A DNA stretch of 47,199 bases from CAZUTO01 sp964623085 (GCA_964623085.1 CAZUTO010000017.1:1-47199); one strand, 5' to 3'. Shown: positions 16,568 to 25,920, counted from the first letter of the stretch. Translations and numbers: made by a program. Notes: generated from the sequence alone by a model not told the origin.

Positions 16568-16900
16568 CTATATCAATTTCGGCGGCGCGATCGTCAAATT
16601 TGGCCAGTTAGCTTGTCGCTGCTTGTATAAGAACTGAATTCCCAGGGGCGGCATAGCCTCTATCTTTTCTAAGTCAGTGTGACTAAGCGCGCTCAAAATT
16701 TTCGGGAGGCTAACATCAATAATACGCATCACTTCTTCGAATGCATCATGCATAGTAACTCTATCATCGGGATGAATATCGATGTCTGATGAGCACTGAA
16801 TGGCAAAATAATCTAAAAAAGCTTGGTAATCATTCGACAAACTTGCCCGATCTGACATAAACCATTCGCGCCCAAAGGAAATACCCGCCTTTAGATCCAT
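16568..16900 (-). CDS. Hypothetical protein, probably the 3' part of a larger damaged gene
   Basis: The first usable ATG (16900) gives a 110-aa protein of no recognised family, with helical stretches DRASLSNDYQAFLDYFA and VTMHDAFEEVMRIIDVSLPKIL. The reading frame is however open and protein-like for 54 further codons upstream to 17062 without any ATG, GTG or TTG, see the separate entry. It is followed 4 bp later by the 81-aa ORF. Either the true start is a rare codon, or the gene has lost its 5' end. Function unknown. Confidence 0.5.
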   Translation of the reverse strand: MDLKAGISFGREWFMSDRASLSNDYQAFLDYFAIQCSSDIDIHPDDRVTMHDAFEEVMRIIDVSLPKILSALSHTDLEKIEAMPPLGIQFLYKQRQANWPNLTIAPPKLI

Positions 16901-17104
16901 CGAGAAAAACCAGATTGCAATAACGTAATCGCCAATTCGGTATTTAATAATACTATTCGTGTGATAAAAACTGCTTTCGATAAACTCTAACCCATGTGCG
17001 GCTAATCTAGCCTCATAAGCCTTATGAAACAGATCAGCCGATGGGGTAATAGTTTCTTCAAATTAAACCCTAAGCTTCAGGAATTTAAACCAGCAACGGT
17101 TAAG
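16901..17104 (-). pseudogene. Upstream in-frame extension with a stop codon, 5' remnant of the preceding ORF
   Basis: On the minus strand the frame of the 110-aa ORF runs back through convincing coding sequence (ADLFHKAYEARLAAHGLEF, then YRIGDYVIAIWFFS) to 17062, where it meets a TAA (17063-17065). Immediately beyond that stop the same frame continues for 16 codons to an ATG near 17113 (MFALNRCWFKFLKLRV). The simplest readings are a nonsense or frameshift mutation near the start, or a non-canonical start such as CTG or ATT inside the extension. Confidence 0.45.
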
Positions 17105-17139
17105 CGCAAACATCAATGGACGAGCCAACTCGCTCATTA

Positions 17140-18126
17140 CTAGAGATCACTAAACTCGCCTTTTGCTTGCTTGTCCGCATGATAGGAAGAACGCACTAGC
17201 GGGCCAGATGCCACGTGCGAGAACCCGATGGAGTAACCGTAATCCTCGTATTCTTTAAATTCATCTGGATGCACGTAACGCTGCAAAGGATAGTGCTCTT
17301 TAGATGGCTGTAAATATTGGCCGATAGTGAGCATTTCGATGTCGTGCTCACGCATGTTATCTAACACACGCAGCATTTGCTCTTTTGTTTCACCCATCCC
17401 TACCATCAGCCCTGACTTAGTGAGCACCGTCGCGTTGCGTGCTTTGTATTCCTTTAATAACTTTAGCGACCATTCGTAGTTGGCACCGGGGCGCGCTTCT
17501 CGATAGAGCTCTGGCACCGTTTCCAGATTGTGGTTAAACACATCCGGCGGTGTCTCAGTGAGAATATCCAACGCGGGTTCCATGCGGCCACGGAAATCCG
17601 GTGTCAAAATTTCGATTTGGATAGTCGGTGTTTTTAATCGTGTTTCCCGAATACAGTCGGCAAAATGCTGTGCGCCACCGTCGCGCAAATCGTCTCGGTC
17701 TACCGAGGTAACCACCACATAGCGCAAACCCATATCGGCAATGGCCGATGCGAGATTAATAGGCTCGTTTGCATCCAGCGCTAAAGGCTTACCGTGGCCA
17801 ACATCGCAAAACGGACAACGTCTTGTGCAGATTTCGCCCATAATCATGAAGGTTGCCGTACCACCACCGAAACACTCAGCTAGGTTGGGACAACTCGCTT
17901 CTTCACAAACTGTGGCCAGCTTGTGTTCGCGCAGGGTATTTTTGATTCGCTGCACTTCAGGATTGTTGTCATAGCGAACACGAATCCAGTCTGGTTTGCG
18001 CAGATATTCGTTCTGCTCAAGACGAACAGGAATAAGCTCTACTTTGTCACCATCGCGCAATTTAACGCCAGCTTTGCGTTTGGACGCACGTCTTGGTGGT
18101 TCGAATATACTGGGGTCAGAGGCCAC
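17140..18126 (-). CDS. lipA: Lipoyl synthase
   Basis: Radical-SAM enzyme inserting two sulfurs into octanoyl groups on lipoyl domains. The 328-aa protein has both cluster motifs: the auxiliary [4Fe-4S] CEEASCPNLAEC and the radical-SAM CTRRCPFC, and the conserved C-terminal RSSYHA that ligates the auxiliary cluster with Ser. Its start directly adjoins the lipB stop codon (spacing zero). This is the distal gene of the long leftward operon that begins with proA or the LON-domain gene. Confidence 0.97.
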   Translation of the reverse strand: MASDPSIFEPPRRASKRKAGVKLRDGDKVELIPVRLEQNEYLRKPDWIRVRYDNNPEVQRIKNTLREHKLATVCEEASCPNLAECFGGGTATFMIMGEICTRRCPFCDVGHGKPLALDANEPINLASAIADMGLRYVVVTSVDRDDLRDGGAQHFADCIRETRLKTPTIQIEILTPDFRGRMEPALDILTETPPDVFNHNLETVPELYREARPGANYEWSLKLLKEYKARNATVLTKSGLMVGMGETKEQMLRVLDNMREHDIEMLTIGQYLQPSKEHYPLQRYVHPDEFKEYEDYGYSIGFSHVASGPLVRSSYHADKQAKGEFSDL

Positions 18127-18777
18127 TTAACTGATACCTAGCGGAAATTCATCTTTTAAAAGAATATCATTATAGCGCAAGTTGCTTGCCAGCCTTTGCA
18201 CAAGTGTCTGCTCGACCTGTTCGAGCTCTGGGCACGCTGCCACTAGGTTCTTTATTTGTGTCACCGGAAGGCTAAGCCCGCAGGGGTTAATTCTCTGCCA
18301 AGGCTCCATATCCATATTCACATTCATATTTAAACCATGATAAGTGCACCCGCGCCGAACGCGCAGACCCAGCGCTGCAATTTTATGATCTTCAACATAG
18401 ACGCCAGGTGCGTCTGCACGCGGCTCTGATTCGATTTTCCACTCGCGCAGCGTCTCGACCAATGATTTTTCGATAATGGTGACAAATTCTCTGACACCTA
18501 GGGCCATGCGTTTGATATCAATAAGGAGGTAGACGGTGATTTGCCCCGGCCCATGATAGGTAACCTGACCACCACGATCTATGGGCACGACGGGAATATC
18601 GCCCGGGCTAAGTACGTGCTCTTGCTTACCTGCCCGTCCCTGCGTAAAAACAGGTTGATGCTGTAACAGCCATATCTCGTCGGTTGTCATCTCGTCGCGC
18701 GCATCGGTAAAAGATTTCATCGCTTCAAAACAAGGATGGAAAGGCTGCAACCCAAGATTTCTGACGAAAAGGTTCAC
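18127..18777 (-). CDS. lipB: Lipoyl(octanoyl) transferase
   Basis: Transfers octanoate from acyl carrier protein to the lipoyl domains, upstream of LipA. The 216-aa protein shows RGGQVTYHGPGQITVYLL, the catalytic lysine region VEDHKIAALGLRVRRG, HGLNMNVN and the catalytic cysteine in RINPCGLS. The gene lies between ybeD and lipA with only 13 bp to ybeD, the conserved order. Cytosolic. Confidence 0.97.
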   Translation of the reverse strand: MNLFVRNLGLQPFHPCFEAMKSFTDARDEMTTDEIWLLQHQPVFTQGRAGKQEHVLSPGDIPVVPIDRGGQVTYHGPGQITVYLLIDIKRMALGVREFVTIIEKSLVETLREWKIESEPRADAPGVYVEDHKIAALGLRVRRGCTYHGLNMNVNMDMEPWQRINPCGLSLPVTQIKNLVAACPELEQVEQTLVQRLASNLRYNDILLKDEFPLGIS

Positions 18778-18790
18778 AGTATCTGGCTCG

Positions 18791-19063
18791 CTAGAGAACG
18801 AGTTTCACGAGCTGGTTTTTTCTTAGTTCTGTATTTAAATTACTCAGCTGTTCTGGGCCGGTCGCCGTAATTTTTAGCGTAATGGACTGATACTTACCGT
18901 TTTTTGAATCTCGAACTTCCATCAGTGAGGCATCAAAGCCGGGCGCGTAATGCTCGACGATTCGAAGCACATATTCCCTAAACTCCACCCCAGCAAACCC
19001 CATCACCTTAATCGGATAATTAGGGCAAGGAAATTCTATTTTCGGCGGTTCCTGCTCAGTCAC
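18791..19063 (-). CDS. ybeD: DUF493 family protein YbeD
   Basis: Small ACT-like alpha/beta protein (90 aa) of the UPF0250/DUF493 family, recognised from IEFPCPNYPIKVMGFAG at the N-terminus and KYQSITLKITATGPEQL in the middle, and by its place between dacA and lipB. A regulatory role in lipoate metabolism has been suggested in the literature from this linkage; nothing in the sequence proves it. Confidence 0.92.
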   Translation of the reverse strand: MTEQEPPKIEFPCPNYPIKVMGFAGVEFREYVLRIVEHYAPGFDASLMEVRDSKNGKYQSITLKITATGPEQLSNLNTELRKNQLVKLVL

Positions 19064-19085
19064 TGGCAGCTCTATAGGGTAAATC

Positions 19086-20273
19086 TTAGATTTTACCGAA
19101 CATACCCATTACAAACAGTATGATGGAATCCCACAGGCCACTAAAAAATCCTGACTTCTCAACTTCACTGGTCACAACGATCGGTGCATCAAGTATGGGC
19201 TGACCCTGATAGGTTATCTGAATCGTGCCCACCTCTTCACCCAGTGCTAATGGCGCCTCAAGAACCGTGCTTATCGACATCTTCGCATCCAGTAAATTCT
19301 CAGCGCCTCTGGGAATGGTGAGGTACATATCTTCAGCTATTCCTAAGTCCACAGTATCCTGATTTGCCTTCCAAAGCCTTTGTGTTTCCAACAGCTCGCC
19401 TGCGGAGTAGAGTTGATGGGTGAGGTAGTAGCGAAAACCCCATGACAATAACTTTTGCGACTCAGTGATTCTCGCGTTTTCACTGCGCGCTCCCAGCACT
19501 ACTGAAATAAGCCGCATGCCATTACGCTCGCCGGACGCGACGAGACAATATTGGGCTTCTTGGGTATAGCCTGTTTTGAGCCCATCGACAGATGCATCTT
19601 GCCATAACAACTTATTGCGGTTGTTCTGACTAATGCCGTTATACTCGAATGACTTTTCAGAATAGATTTTATAGTGTTCAGGATGATCATTAATGATGGC
19701 CTTGGCCAAAGTAGCAAGATCTCTCGCCGTTGTGCGATGAGCGAGATCAGGCAAACCTGTAGCGTTAACAAAATAGCTATCACGCATTCCTAGGCGCTGC
19801 GCCTGCTGATTCATCACATCTGCGAAGACCTCTTCACTGCCTGCAATATGTTCGGCAAGTACGATCGAGGCATCATTACCAGACTGAATAATAACGCCGC
19901 GCATAAGATCAATAATTCGCGCACGCTCATTAGGCGGCAAAAACATGGTAGACCCACCGCTATTCGTTCCGCCCTTACGCCAAGCATTTTCACTGACTAG
20001 CGCTTCGTCTTCCTCTGAGATTGTGCCCGCTTCAATCTCTTCCGAGACGATATAAGCAGTCATCATTTTAGTGAGACTAGCTGGAGGCAACTGCTCATCA
20101 GGCGATCTCTCTGCCAGCACACTGCCGGTTTCGGCATCAATCAGCAACCAAGCTTGCGCCGCCAAATCAGGTGCAGCAGGAATCAACGGCTGAGCCGTCA
20201 AACCAAAAGAAAGCGCAGAGGCAAAAACGAGAAGAGATAATTGAGAAAATAGTTTTTTATTCATTACTATCAT
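19086..20273 (-). CDS. dacA: D-alanyl-D-alanine carboxypeptidase (PBP5/6 type)
   Basis: Low-molecular-mass penicillin-binding protein that removes the terminal D-Ala from stem pentapeptides in the periplasm. The 395-aa protein has a signal peptide (about 1-27), the serine motif SLTK in PPASLTKMMTAYI, SGN in IIQSGNDAS, and KTG in DGLKTGYTQEA. After the PBP5 C-terminal beta domain, an amphipathic helix (GLWDSIILFVMGMFGKI) serves as the membrane anchor. The start ATG at 20273 has an alternative ATG three codons on. It sits 22 bp upstream of ybeD in the elongation operon. Confidence 0.95.
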   Translation of the reverse strand: MIVMNKKLFSQLSLLVFASALSFGLTAQPLIPAAPDLAAQAWLLIDAETGSVLAERSPDEQLPPASLTKMMTAYIVSEEIEAGTISEEDEALVSENAWRKGGTNSGGSTMFLPPNERARIIDLMRGVIIQSGNDASIVLAEHIAGSEEVFADVMNQQAQRLGMRDSYFVNATGLPDLAHRTTARDLATLAKAIINDHPEHYKIYSEKSFEYNGISQNNRNKLLWQDASVDGLKTGYTQEAQYCLVASGERNGMRLISVVLGARSENARITESQKLLSWGFRYYLTHQLYSAGELLETQRLWKANQDTVDLGIAEDMYLTIPRGAENLLDAKMSISTVLEAPLALGEEVGTIQITYQGQPILDAPIVVTSEVEKSGFFSGLWDSIILFVMGMFGKI

Positions 20274-20364
20274 AGGGTTTGAATAAGGTTATACCGAAAG
20301 CAGTGTACAAGTGGCACATACTAACAGCGTGATTAGCCAAGCCATAGTTCTTTACAAAGGCCCT

Positions 20365-21261
20365 TTACAAATTACTGATGTCAGTCGCTGAATTTGATCG
20401 CGCAAGCTGAACAAGGAAGCCAGACCTTAGACCGCTCGACCCTAAAACTGTCGACAATGCGCCCACTTCTCGATTGTCTTGCAGAGGCCCGACTAGAATT
20501 TTGTATAGTGGGCGCACGTCTGCTTCATCCCAATCAATGACAACCGGATACTTCGTCAGCGCTTCGATATCTCTTGCCAGCCCCGCTGCATCAAAACGAT
20601 CAGATAGCGCAGCGACTTGATAGTAGCTATTTTGCGGCAATAACTCGGGCGCAGGAATCGCTTGTGGTTGCGGTGCTGGAGGTAACTCTGCTGCGGGAAC
20701 TGGGACACGCGCAGGGGGTCGCTCCTGAGCAATCACTTGGCCAGGTGTAGAGCCCGTGGCGGGGTCAAGCGTGACTATTCGCACGCGCGCGGTGCCCTTG
20801 TCTGAATAACCAAGCTTTGCAGCTGCAGCCCAAGAAAGATCAATCACGCGATCACCATGAAAAGGCCCTCTGTCATTGATCCGAACAGTCACTTTACGGC
20901 CATTTTCTAAATTCGTTATTTCGGCATAGGTGGGAATTGGAAGATGCTTATGCGCCGCAGTTAAGTCATACATGTTAAACACCTCTCCGTTGGAGGTGTT
21001 TCGACCATGGAATTTACTGCCATACCAAGACGCAGTTCCCTCAGCGACGTAGCCACGACTATCGTCCAGTACGGCATAGGTTTTTCCTAACACCGTATAG
21101 GGACTTTTATTACCAGCAGCAGTTCGGGTAACTGGCTTTACAATCGCATCGGGAATCGAGTTGACGTCCACATTGCCACGGGGACCCCCATCTGAGGGCG
21201 CAAAAATCTGGTTTGTGCAAGCAGCCAGCAATAGGCTAGCTAAGAGAAAAAACTTTTTCAT
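20365..21261 (-). CDS. rlpA: Septal-ring lipoprotein RlpA (lytic transglycosylase with SPOR domain)
   Basis: Outer-membrane lipoprotein that cleaves denuded peptidoglycan glycan strands at the septum in Pseudomonas-type species. The 298-aa protein has a lipobox (LLLAAC), a double-psi beta-barrel domain (about 75-165) starting EGTASWYGSKFHGRNTSNGE and containing the catalytic region VRINDRGPFHGDRVIDLS, a Pro/Ala-rich linker, and a C-terminal SPOR domain (about 222-290) beginning YYQVAALSDRFDAAGL. Its ATG overlaps the mltB stop by 4 bp (ATGA). Confidence 0.94.
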   Translation of the reverse strand: MKKFFLLASLLLAACTNQIFAPSDGGPRGNVDVNSIPDAIVKPVTRTAAGNKSPYTVLGKTYAVLDDSRGYVAEGTASWYGSKFHGRNTSNGEVFNMYDLTAAHKHLPIPTYAEITNLENGRKVTVRINDRGPFHGDRVIDLSWAAAAKLGYSDKGTARVRIVTLDPATGSTPGQVIAQERPPARVPVPAAELPPAPQPQAIPAPELLPQNSYYQVAALSDRFDAAGLARDIEALTKYPVVIDWDEADVRPLYKILVGPLQDNREVGALSTVLGSSGLRSGFLVQLARSNSATDISNL

Positions 21262-22304
21262 TCAGGATTTAGGCTAAGAGTAGAGAGTGGATTCTGATCA
21301 AAATTTTCTCGAATTGAATCGGCCAACTGATAGACCGCCATTGCGTATAGCTTGCTGTGATTATATCGAGTAATGACGTAAAAATTTTGCCAACCGACCC
21401 AGTGTTCAATCTCTTCGTCTATCTCAAGTGCCATCAACGTGGCCTCTTTCGCGGGGTCTACCGACGGCCCATCAAACACAATGCCAGAGTCTAGCAATTC
21501 CTGCGTTGTCCGATCCGGTTCTAATTCGGTGCTCGCGGCCACATTATCGAAAGATTCAGATGATGATACTTTCTGTGTGATGGGCTCTCCAGCGCGCCAG
21601 CCAAACGCATTGAGATAGTTGCCGACACTCCATATTGCGTCAGAGGTGTCATTCCAAATATCTATAAAGCCATCATCTTTATAACCTTTGGCATAGTTGC
21701 GATAGGAGCTAGGCATAAACTGCCCCAGCCCCATCGCACCAGCATAAGACCCTTTAAACTCTAGCGGATCTTGGCCCTGCTCAGACGTTAGGATGAGAAA
21801 ATGCTTAAGCTCAGATCGGAAAAAAGGCGCGCGTCTAGGAAAATCAAACGCTAGCGTAGCCAGTGCATCGATGACTGGATAACTCCCCGTATTGCCACCG
21901 TAGAGTGTTTCAACACCAATAATAGACACAATAATTTCAGCAGGTACGCCAAACTCTAATTCGGCCGCTTGCAGTACCTCCTGATTGGCACGCCAAAATT
22001 CAGCACCATCTTCTATTCTTTGGTCTTGCAGAAATATATCGCGATAGCGGCCCCAGGTGAAGGTTCTCTCTGCTGGACGGCTTATCGCTTCAAGGATTGA
22101 GTCGCGCTTTTCTGCTTGCGAGAGAATCGTTTTTAGATAGTCCGCATCAAGGCCTTCCTCTGCCGCTAGTTCTTCAACAAGCAAGAGTGCATCCGGATGA
22201 GTTGAGTAATCTGCAGATACTTCTAGTGAGAGCGCCATCGCACCAAAAGACATGGCAAATGCGAGAGCAGGTTTAGCGAATTTCATCTTTAATAATTTAA
22301 TCAT
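21258..22304 (-). CDS. mltB: Lytic murein transglycosylase B
   Basis: Cleaves the MurNAc-GlcNAc bond to form 1,6-anhydro ends. The 348-aa protein has the MltB catalytic glutamate motif IIGVETLYGGNTGSYPVIDALATL and the later AGAMGLGQFMPSSY. The hydrophobic N-terminus FAKPALAFAMSFGAMALS without a lipobox cysteine suggests a soluble or membrane-anchored form. Start at 22304 lies inside the 3' end of rodA (8-bp overlap); an ATG six codons later is possible. Coupled to rlpA by a 4-bp overlap. Confidence 0.93.
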   Translation of the reverse strand: MIKLLKMKFAKPALAFAMSFGAMALSLEVSADYSTHPDALLLVEELAAEEGLDADYLKTILSQAEKRDSILEAISRPAERTFTWGRYRDIFLQDQRIEDGAEFWRANQEVLQAAELEFGVPAEIIVSIIGVETLYGGNTGSYPVIDALATLAFDFPRRAPFFRSELKHFLILTSEQGQDPLEFKGSYAGAMGLGQFMPSSYRNYAKGYKDDGFIDIWNDTSDAIWSVGNYLNAFGWRAGEPITQKVSSSESFDNVAASTELEPDRTTQELLDSGIVFDGPSVDPAKEATLMALEIDEEIEHWVGWQNFYVITRYNHSKLYAMAVYQLADSIRENFDQNPLSTLSLNPE

Positions 22305-23439
22305 CAGCCAACTTTTGTGTTTCTGTCGAAATTGCCATCAACACACCAAAGCTCATAAAGAGCGATAACAATGATGTACCACCGTAACTTACCAACGGCA
22401 AAGGCACCCCCACTACTGGGAGGATACCAGACACCATCCCCATATTAACGAACACGTAAATAAACAGTGTAAACGTAATAGCACCTGCGAGCATCCGCCC
22501 AAAATGGCTCTTTGCGGTTATGCTAATCCAAAAACCGCGACCAATAAAAAGAGCGTACAGCAGCAGTAAGAGCAACACACCTTGCAAGCCAAATTCCTCT
22601 GCTAAAACGGCGATGATAAAGTCAGTATGGCCTTCTGGAAGGAAATCCAAGTGCGACTGAGTTCCACTGAGCCAACCCTTGCCACTCCAACCCCCAGAGC
22701 CAATGGCAGTTTTAGACTGAATAATATTCCATCCCGCACCAAGTTTATCTGCCTCGGGATTAAACATGGTTAGGACACGCTGACGCTGATAGTTTTGCAT
22801 CACGAATATCCACATTATCGGCACGGCAATCATCGCCGCAACGCCAGCGATTGCCATATATCGCCATCTTAATCCTGCCAGAAACAGCACGACCAAACCA
22901 GATACTGCGACTAACAATGCTGTGCCTAGGTCTGGCTGCCTAAGCACCAACACAACTGGAAGTAGTACCATCCCTAAGGTAATGATTATGCGCAAAAAAG
23001 TCGGCGGCAAAGAATGGTAGCTAAGGTAGGCCGCTACCGCCGTAGGTAAGGCAAGCTTCATTACTTCCGACGGCTGAAATGAAATAAAGCCAAGATCTAT
23101 CCAACGCTGCGCACCTTTTGCGTCGTCTCCAAAAAAAAGTACGCCAACAAGTAATAGAACACCAAACAAGTAAACCAACCAAACCCACCGACGCATAAAG
23201 CTCGGTGAGATTTGCGCAACAGAAATCATCGCAAGCGTACCAATGCAAGCAAATACCGCTTGGCGCTTGGCATAAAACAAGGAACTATCACCCGCACTAG
23301 TGAGCACAAAAATACCACCACCGACAATCAGGTATATCAATACTAATAGCAGAGGATCAATGTGTATGCGCTGCCAAATCGACGGTTTATTGACGCCTTT
23401 TACTTCACCATCAGGCAGGCGCCTTAGAAAGTCTTCCAT
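22297..23439 (-). CDS. rodA: Rod-shape peptidoglycan glycosyltransferase RodA (MrdB)
   Basis: SEDS-family integral membrane polymerase of the elongasome, working with PBP2. The 380-aa protein has about ten membrane segments and the family motifs RWIDLGFISFQPSEVMK, the long outside loop with FLPEGHTDFIIAVLAEEFG and the C-terminal GVPLPLVSYGGTSLL. Its start codon adjoins the mrdA stop directly (spacing zero), which implies translational coupling and matched stoichiometry. Confidence 0.96.
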   Translation of the reverse strand: MEDFLRRLPDGEVKGVNKPSIWQRIHIDPLLLVLIYLIVGGGIFVLTSAGDSSLFYAKRQAVFACIGTLAMISVAQISPSFMRRWVWLVYLFGVLLLVGVLFFGDDAKGAQRWIDLGFISFQPSEVMKLALPTAVAAYLSYHSLPPTFLRIIITLGMVLLPVVLVLRQPDLGTALLVAVSGLVVLFLAGLRWRYMAIAGVAAMIAVPIMWIFVMQNYQRQRVLTMFNPEADKLGAGWNIIQSKTAIGSGGWSGKGWLSGTQSHLDFLPEGHTDFIIAVLAEEFGLQGVLLLLLLYALFIGRGFWISITAKSHFGRMLAGAITFTLFIYVFVNMGMVSGILPVVGVPLPLVSYGGTSLLSLFMSFGVLMAISTETQKLADD

Positions 23440-25359
23440 TTAGGATTCCGATTTCTCTTCATCGAGGCTTTCGTCAAAATCTTCAGAAACGCCTTCAGAG
23501 AGATTTTCAGAAATATCTGCAAGATCCTGCCTTTCCAGTCGATACCACTCATCCATGAGCGCTTTAGCTATGGCCGCAGCTTTTGTGCTTTGCTCACCAT
23601 TTTCCAAAATAATAGCTACGGCGATTCCAGGGTTCTCTATGGGAGCAAAGCCGACAAATAATGCATGATCGCGTTGCCGTTCTTTGAGTTGTTCGGAGTC
23701 ATATTCTGCACCCTGTTCAATACCTACCACCTGCGCGGTACCAGTTTTACCCGCTATTCGATACTCCGAATCAGAACCTACAATATAAGCCGTACCACGA
23801 TTACTATGCATGACACTTTCCATACCAGCAAAAATCGCCTCCCAATGGGCTGATTCGGTGTTTGCCTTGAGAACGAACGGGTTTTCAAACAAAAATTCTG
23901 GCGCATCCATGGCCCGAAGAATACTTGGTTTAATGTTCCCACCACGACGCGCCAACATAGCGGTCATTTTTGCTAGCTGCAGCGGTGTCGTCAGCGTAAA
24001 CCCTTGGCCAATGCTGACATTAATAGTATCCCCAGGGTACCAAGCAATACCTCGGTAATCGCGTTTCCAATCTCGCGAAGGCATTACTCCCGTGCTTTCA
24101 GCGGGAAGATCAATTTCCGTCGACTGCCCCAATCCAAACATCTCGCCATATTGGCTCAGTATTTCGATACCGGCGTGATACCCCATTTCGTAGAAATAGA
24201 CATCACAAGACTGCTCAATAGCCTGGCGCATATCAATTTCGCCATGCCCTACCCTTTTCCAATCACGAAATCGACGCTCTTCGTTAGGCAATTGAAAGTA
24301 ACCGTAGTCAGATACCGTATAGTCAGGTGTAACTACTCCTTCAGCCAGTCCTGCTAATCCATATACCGGTTTCAGTGTAGAACCCGGCGGATATTGGCCA
24401 TAAATTGAGCGGTCGTAGAGAGGCCTATCAAAATCATTGAGCAACGCGTTATATTCTCGACTACTAATCCCCGTGACAAAAAGATTGGGATCAAAACTGG
24501 GCAAACTTGCCATAGCGAGCACACCGCCGGTTTCTACTTCGATAGCAACAATTGAAGCCCGACTGCCTTCGAGTATTTCATAGACCTTTTTTTGTAATCT
24601 ACTATCTAGGTGCAACCATATATTTTGGCCAGGAACAGGGTCTTCACGCTCAAGTACCCGCATCACATTACCGCGTGCGTCCGTTTCCACGTGCTCATAG
24701 CCTACTAGGCCGAGCAGACTGTCCTCATACTGCTTCTCAACACCGATTTTCCCGATGACTCGGGTTCCCTCGTAAAGGTCCCGATCTAAACGAGCTTGCT
24801 CACTTTCGTTAATCCGCCCTACGTAGCCCAGCGTATGCGCATAAATTTCTCCAAGAGGATAATGCCGCAGTAATTCAACTTCGATCTCAATACCTGGAAG
24901 CCGAAACTCATTGACTGCAAGCTTCGCAACCTCTTCTTGAACTAATTGAAATCTAAGCGGAATGCCGTCATAGGGTCGCCGATACTGATCGCGCTGCTCT
25001 TCAAACTGCTCGATCTCTTGCTCGTCCAGACCGATCAGTTCCGTCAAATCAAGCAACAATTGATCAATATCTTCTGCACGCTCGCGCACAATGGACAGGG
25101 TATAACTCGGACGGTTTTCGGCAAGAATTACGCCGTTACGATCATATATCAGACCACGTGTCGGCGGCACTGGGCGCACATGCACACGATTCTCGTCTGA
25201 TAGCGTCGCATAGAGTTCATGCTGTTCTATCTGCAGATAGTAGTAGCGCACTGCCAAACAGATAGTGAGGAAAAACGCCAGACCGAGAGCAATGAGTATT
25301 CGTTGCTGCTGCAGTTTGCGCTCAGCTTTTGGGTCGTTGAGAGGCTGAAAGTCCGTCAC
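23440..25359 (-). CDS. mrdA: Penicillin-binding protein 2 (elongation-specific transpeptidase)
   Basis: Class B PBP cross-linking new peptidoglycan during elongation. The 639-aa protein has an N-terminal membrane anchor (about 24-46), a pedestal domain containing PPTRGLIYDRNGVILAENRP, and the transpeptidase domain with the active serine in YPPGSTLKPVYGL, SCD in EQSCDVYFYEMG and AGKTGTAQV. The C-terminal tail of about 25 residues is strikingly acidic (repeated Glu/Ser/Asp). It is 63 bp downstream of rlmH and adjoins rodA. Confidence 0.96.
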   Translation of the reverse strand: MTDFQPLNDPKAERKLQQQRILIALGLAFFLTICLAVRYYYLQIEQHELYATLSDENRVHVRPVPPTRGLIYDRNGVILAENRPSYTLSIVRERAEDIDQLLLDLTELIGLDEQEIEQFEEQRDQYRRPYDGIPLRFQLVQEEVAKLAVNEFRLPGIEIEVELLRHYPLGEIYAHTLGYVGRINESEQARLDRDLYEGTRVIGKIGVEKQYEDSLLGLVGYEHVETDARGNVMRVLEREDPVPGQNIWLHLDSRLQKKVYEILEGSRASIVAIEVETGGVLAMASLPSFDPNLFVTGISSREYNALLNDFDRPLYDRSIYGQYPPGSTLKPVYGLAGLAEGVVTPDYTVSDYGYFQLPNEERRFRDWKRVGHGEIDMRQAIEQSCDVYFYEMGYHAGIEILSQYGEMFGLGQSTEIDLPAESTGVMPSRDWKRDYRGIAWYPGDTINVSIGQGFTLTTPLQLAKMTAMLARRGGNIKPSILRAMDAPEFLFENPFVLKANTESAHWEAIFAGMESVMHSNRGTAYIVGSDSEYRIAGKTGTAQVVGIEQGAEYDSEQLKERQRDHALFVGFAPIENPGIAVAIILENGEQSTKAAAIAKALMDEWYRLERQDLADISENLSEGVSEDFDESLDEEKSES

Positions 25360-25396
25360 GCTGAAGTTCTATGCTCTAGTAGTTTAGTAGTTAGCG

Positions 25397-25435
25397 TTAC
25401 TCACGATGGCTATTCCCGATGACTATTCACGATGA
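25397..25435. repeat. 13-bp tandem repeat, three units, at the end of rlmH
   Basis: Units at 25423-25435, 25410-25422 and 25397-25409. On the coding (minus) strand the first reads TCATCGTGAATAG and encodes the last residues and stop of RlmH; the second differs in one base and the third in three, each again containing a stop-like TAG/TAA. See the finding. Confidence 0.75.
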
Positions 25436-25893
25436 TAAGGGTGATTACTATTAATCATCAATCCCCGATATAGCTGCTCAATAAGAACCAATCGAACAAT
25501 CGGATGTGGCAATGTCATATGCGACAGCGACCAACGCTCATCACCCAACTGGCTAATACGCCTATCTAACCCATCCGGCCCGCCGATAATCATCGCGACA
25601 TCTTCGCCTTCCATCTGCCAACTGGAAAGCTTTTCAGATAATAGCTTAGTGCTCACTGGCTTGCCCAACACATCGAGTACAATAATTTTCTCACGTGGTC
25701 GTAGTTGCTTTTCGATAATATCAGCTTCGGATGCTATGGCCTGACTTATGTCGCTGTTTTTACTCCGTTTTGCGAGCGGTACCTCAACTAGTTCTATATT
25801 TAGGATTGGGTCTATACGCTTGGCGTAGTCGGCGTACCCCGCCTCTACCCAAGACGGCATCTTGGTTCCCACCGACAAAATACGAACTTTCAA
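25423..25893 (-). CDS. rlmH: 23S rRNA (pseudouridine1915-N3)-methyltransferase RlmH
   Basis: SPOUT methyltransferase modifying pseudouridine 1915 in helix 69 of 23S rRNA on assembled ribosomes. The 156-aa protein matches the family from VGTKMPSWVEAGYADYAKR through IIGGPDGL (SAM-binding knot) and LPHPIVRLVLIEQLYR to the conserved terminal NHPYHRE. The start is a TTG, the codon that aligns with the family's first Met; no in-frame ATG exists nearby. It follows rsfS by 27 bp, the conserved ribosome-related pair. Confidence 0.96.
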   Translation of the reverse strand: MKVRILSVGTKMPSWVEAGYADYAKRIDPILNIELVEVPLAKRSKNSDISQAIASEADIIEKQLRPREKIIVLDVLGKPVSTKLLSEKLSSWQMEGEDVAMIIGGPDGLDRRISQLGDERWSLSHMTLPHPIVRLVLIEQLYRGLMINSNHPYHRE

Positions 25894-25920
25894 GGGCGAA
25901 CAAGGCCTAGAGTAAAAGTA

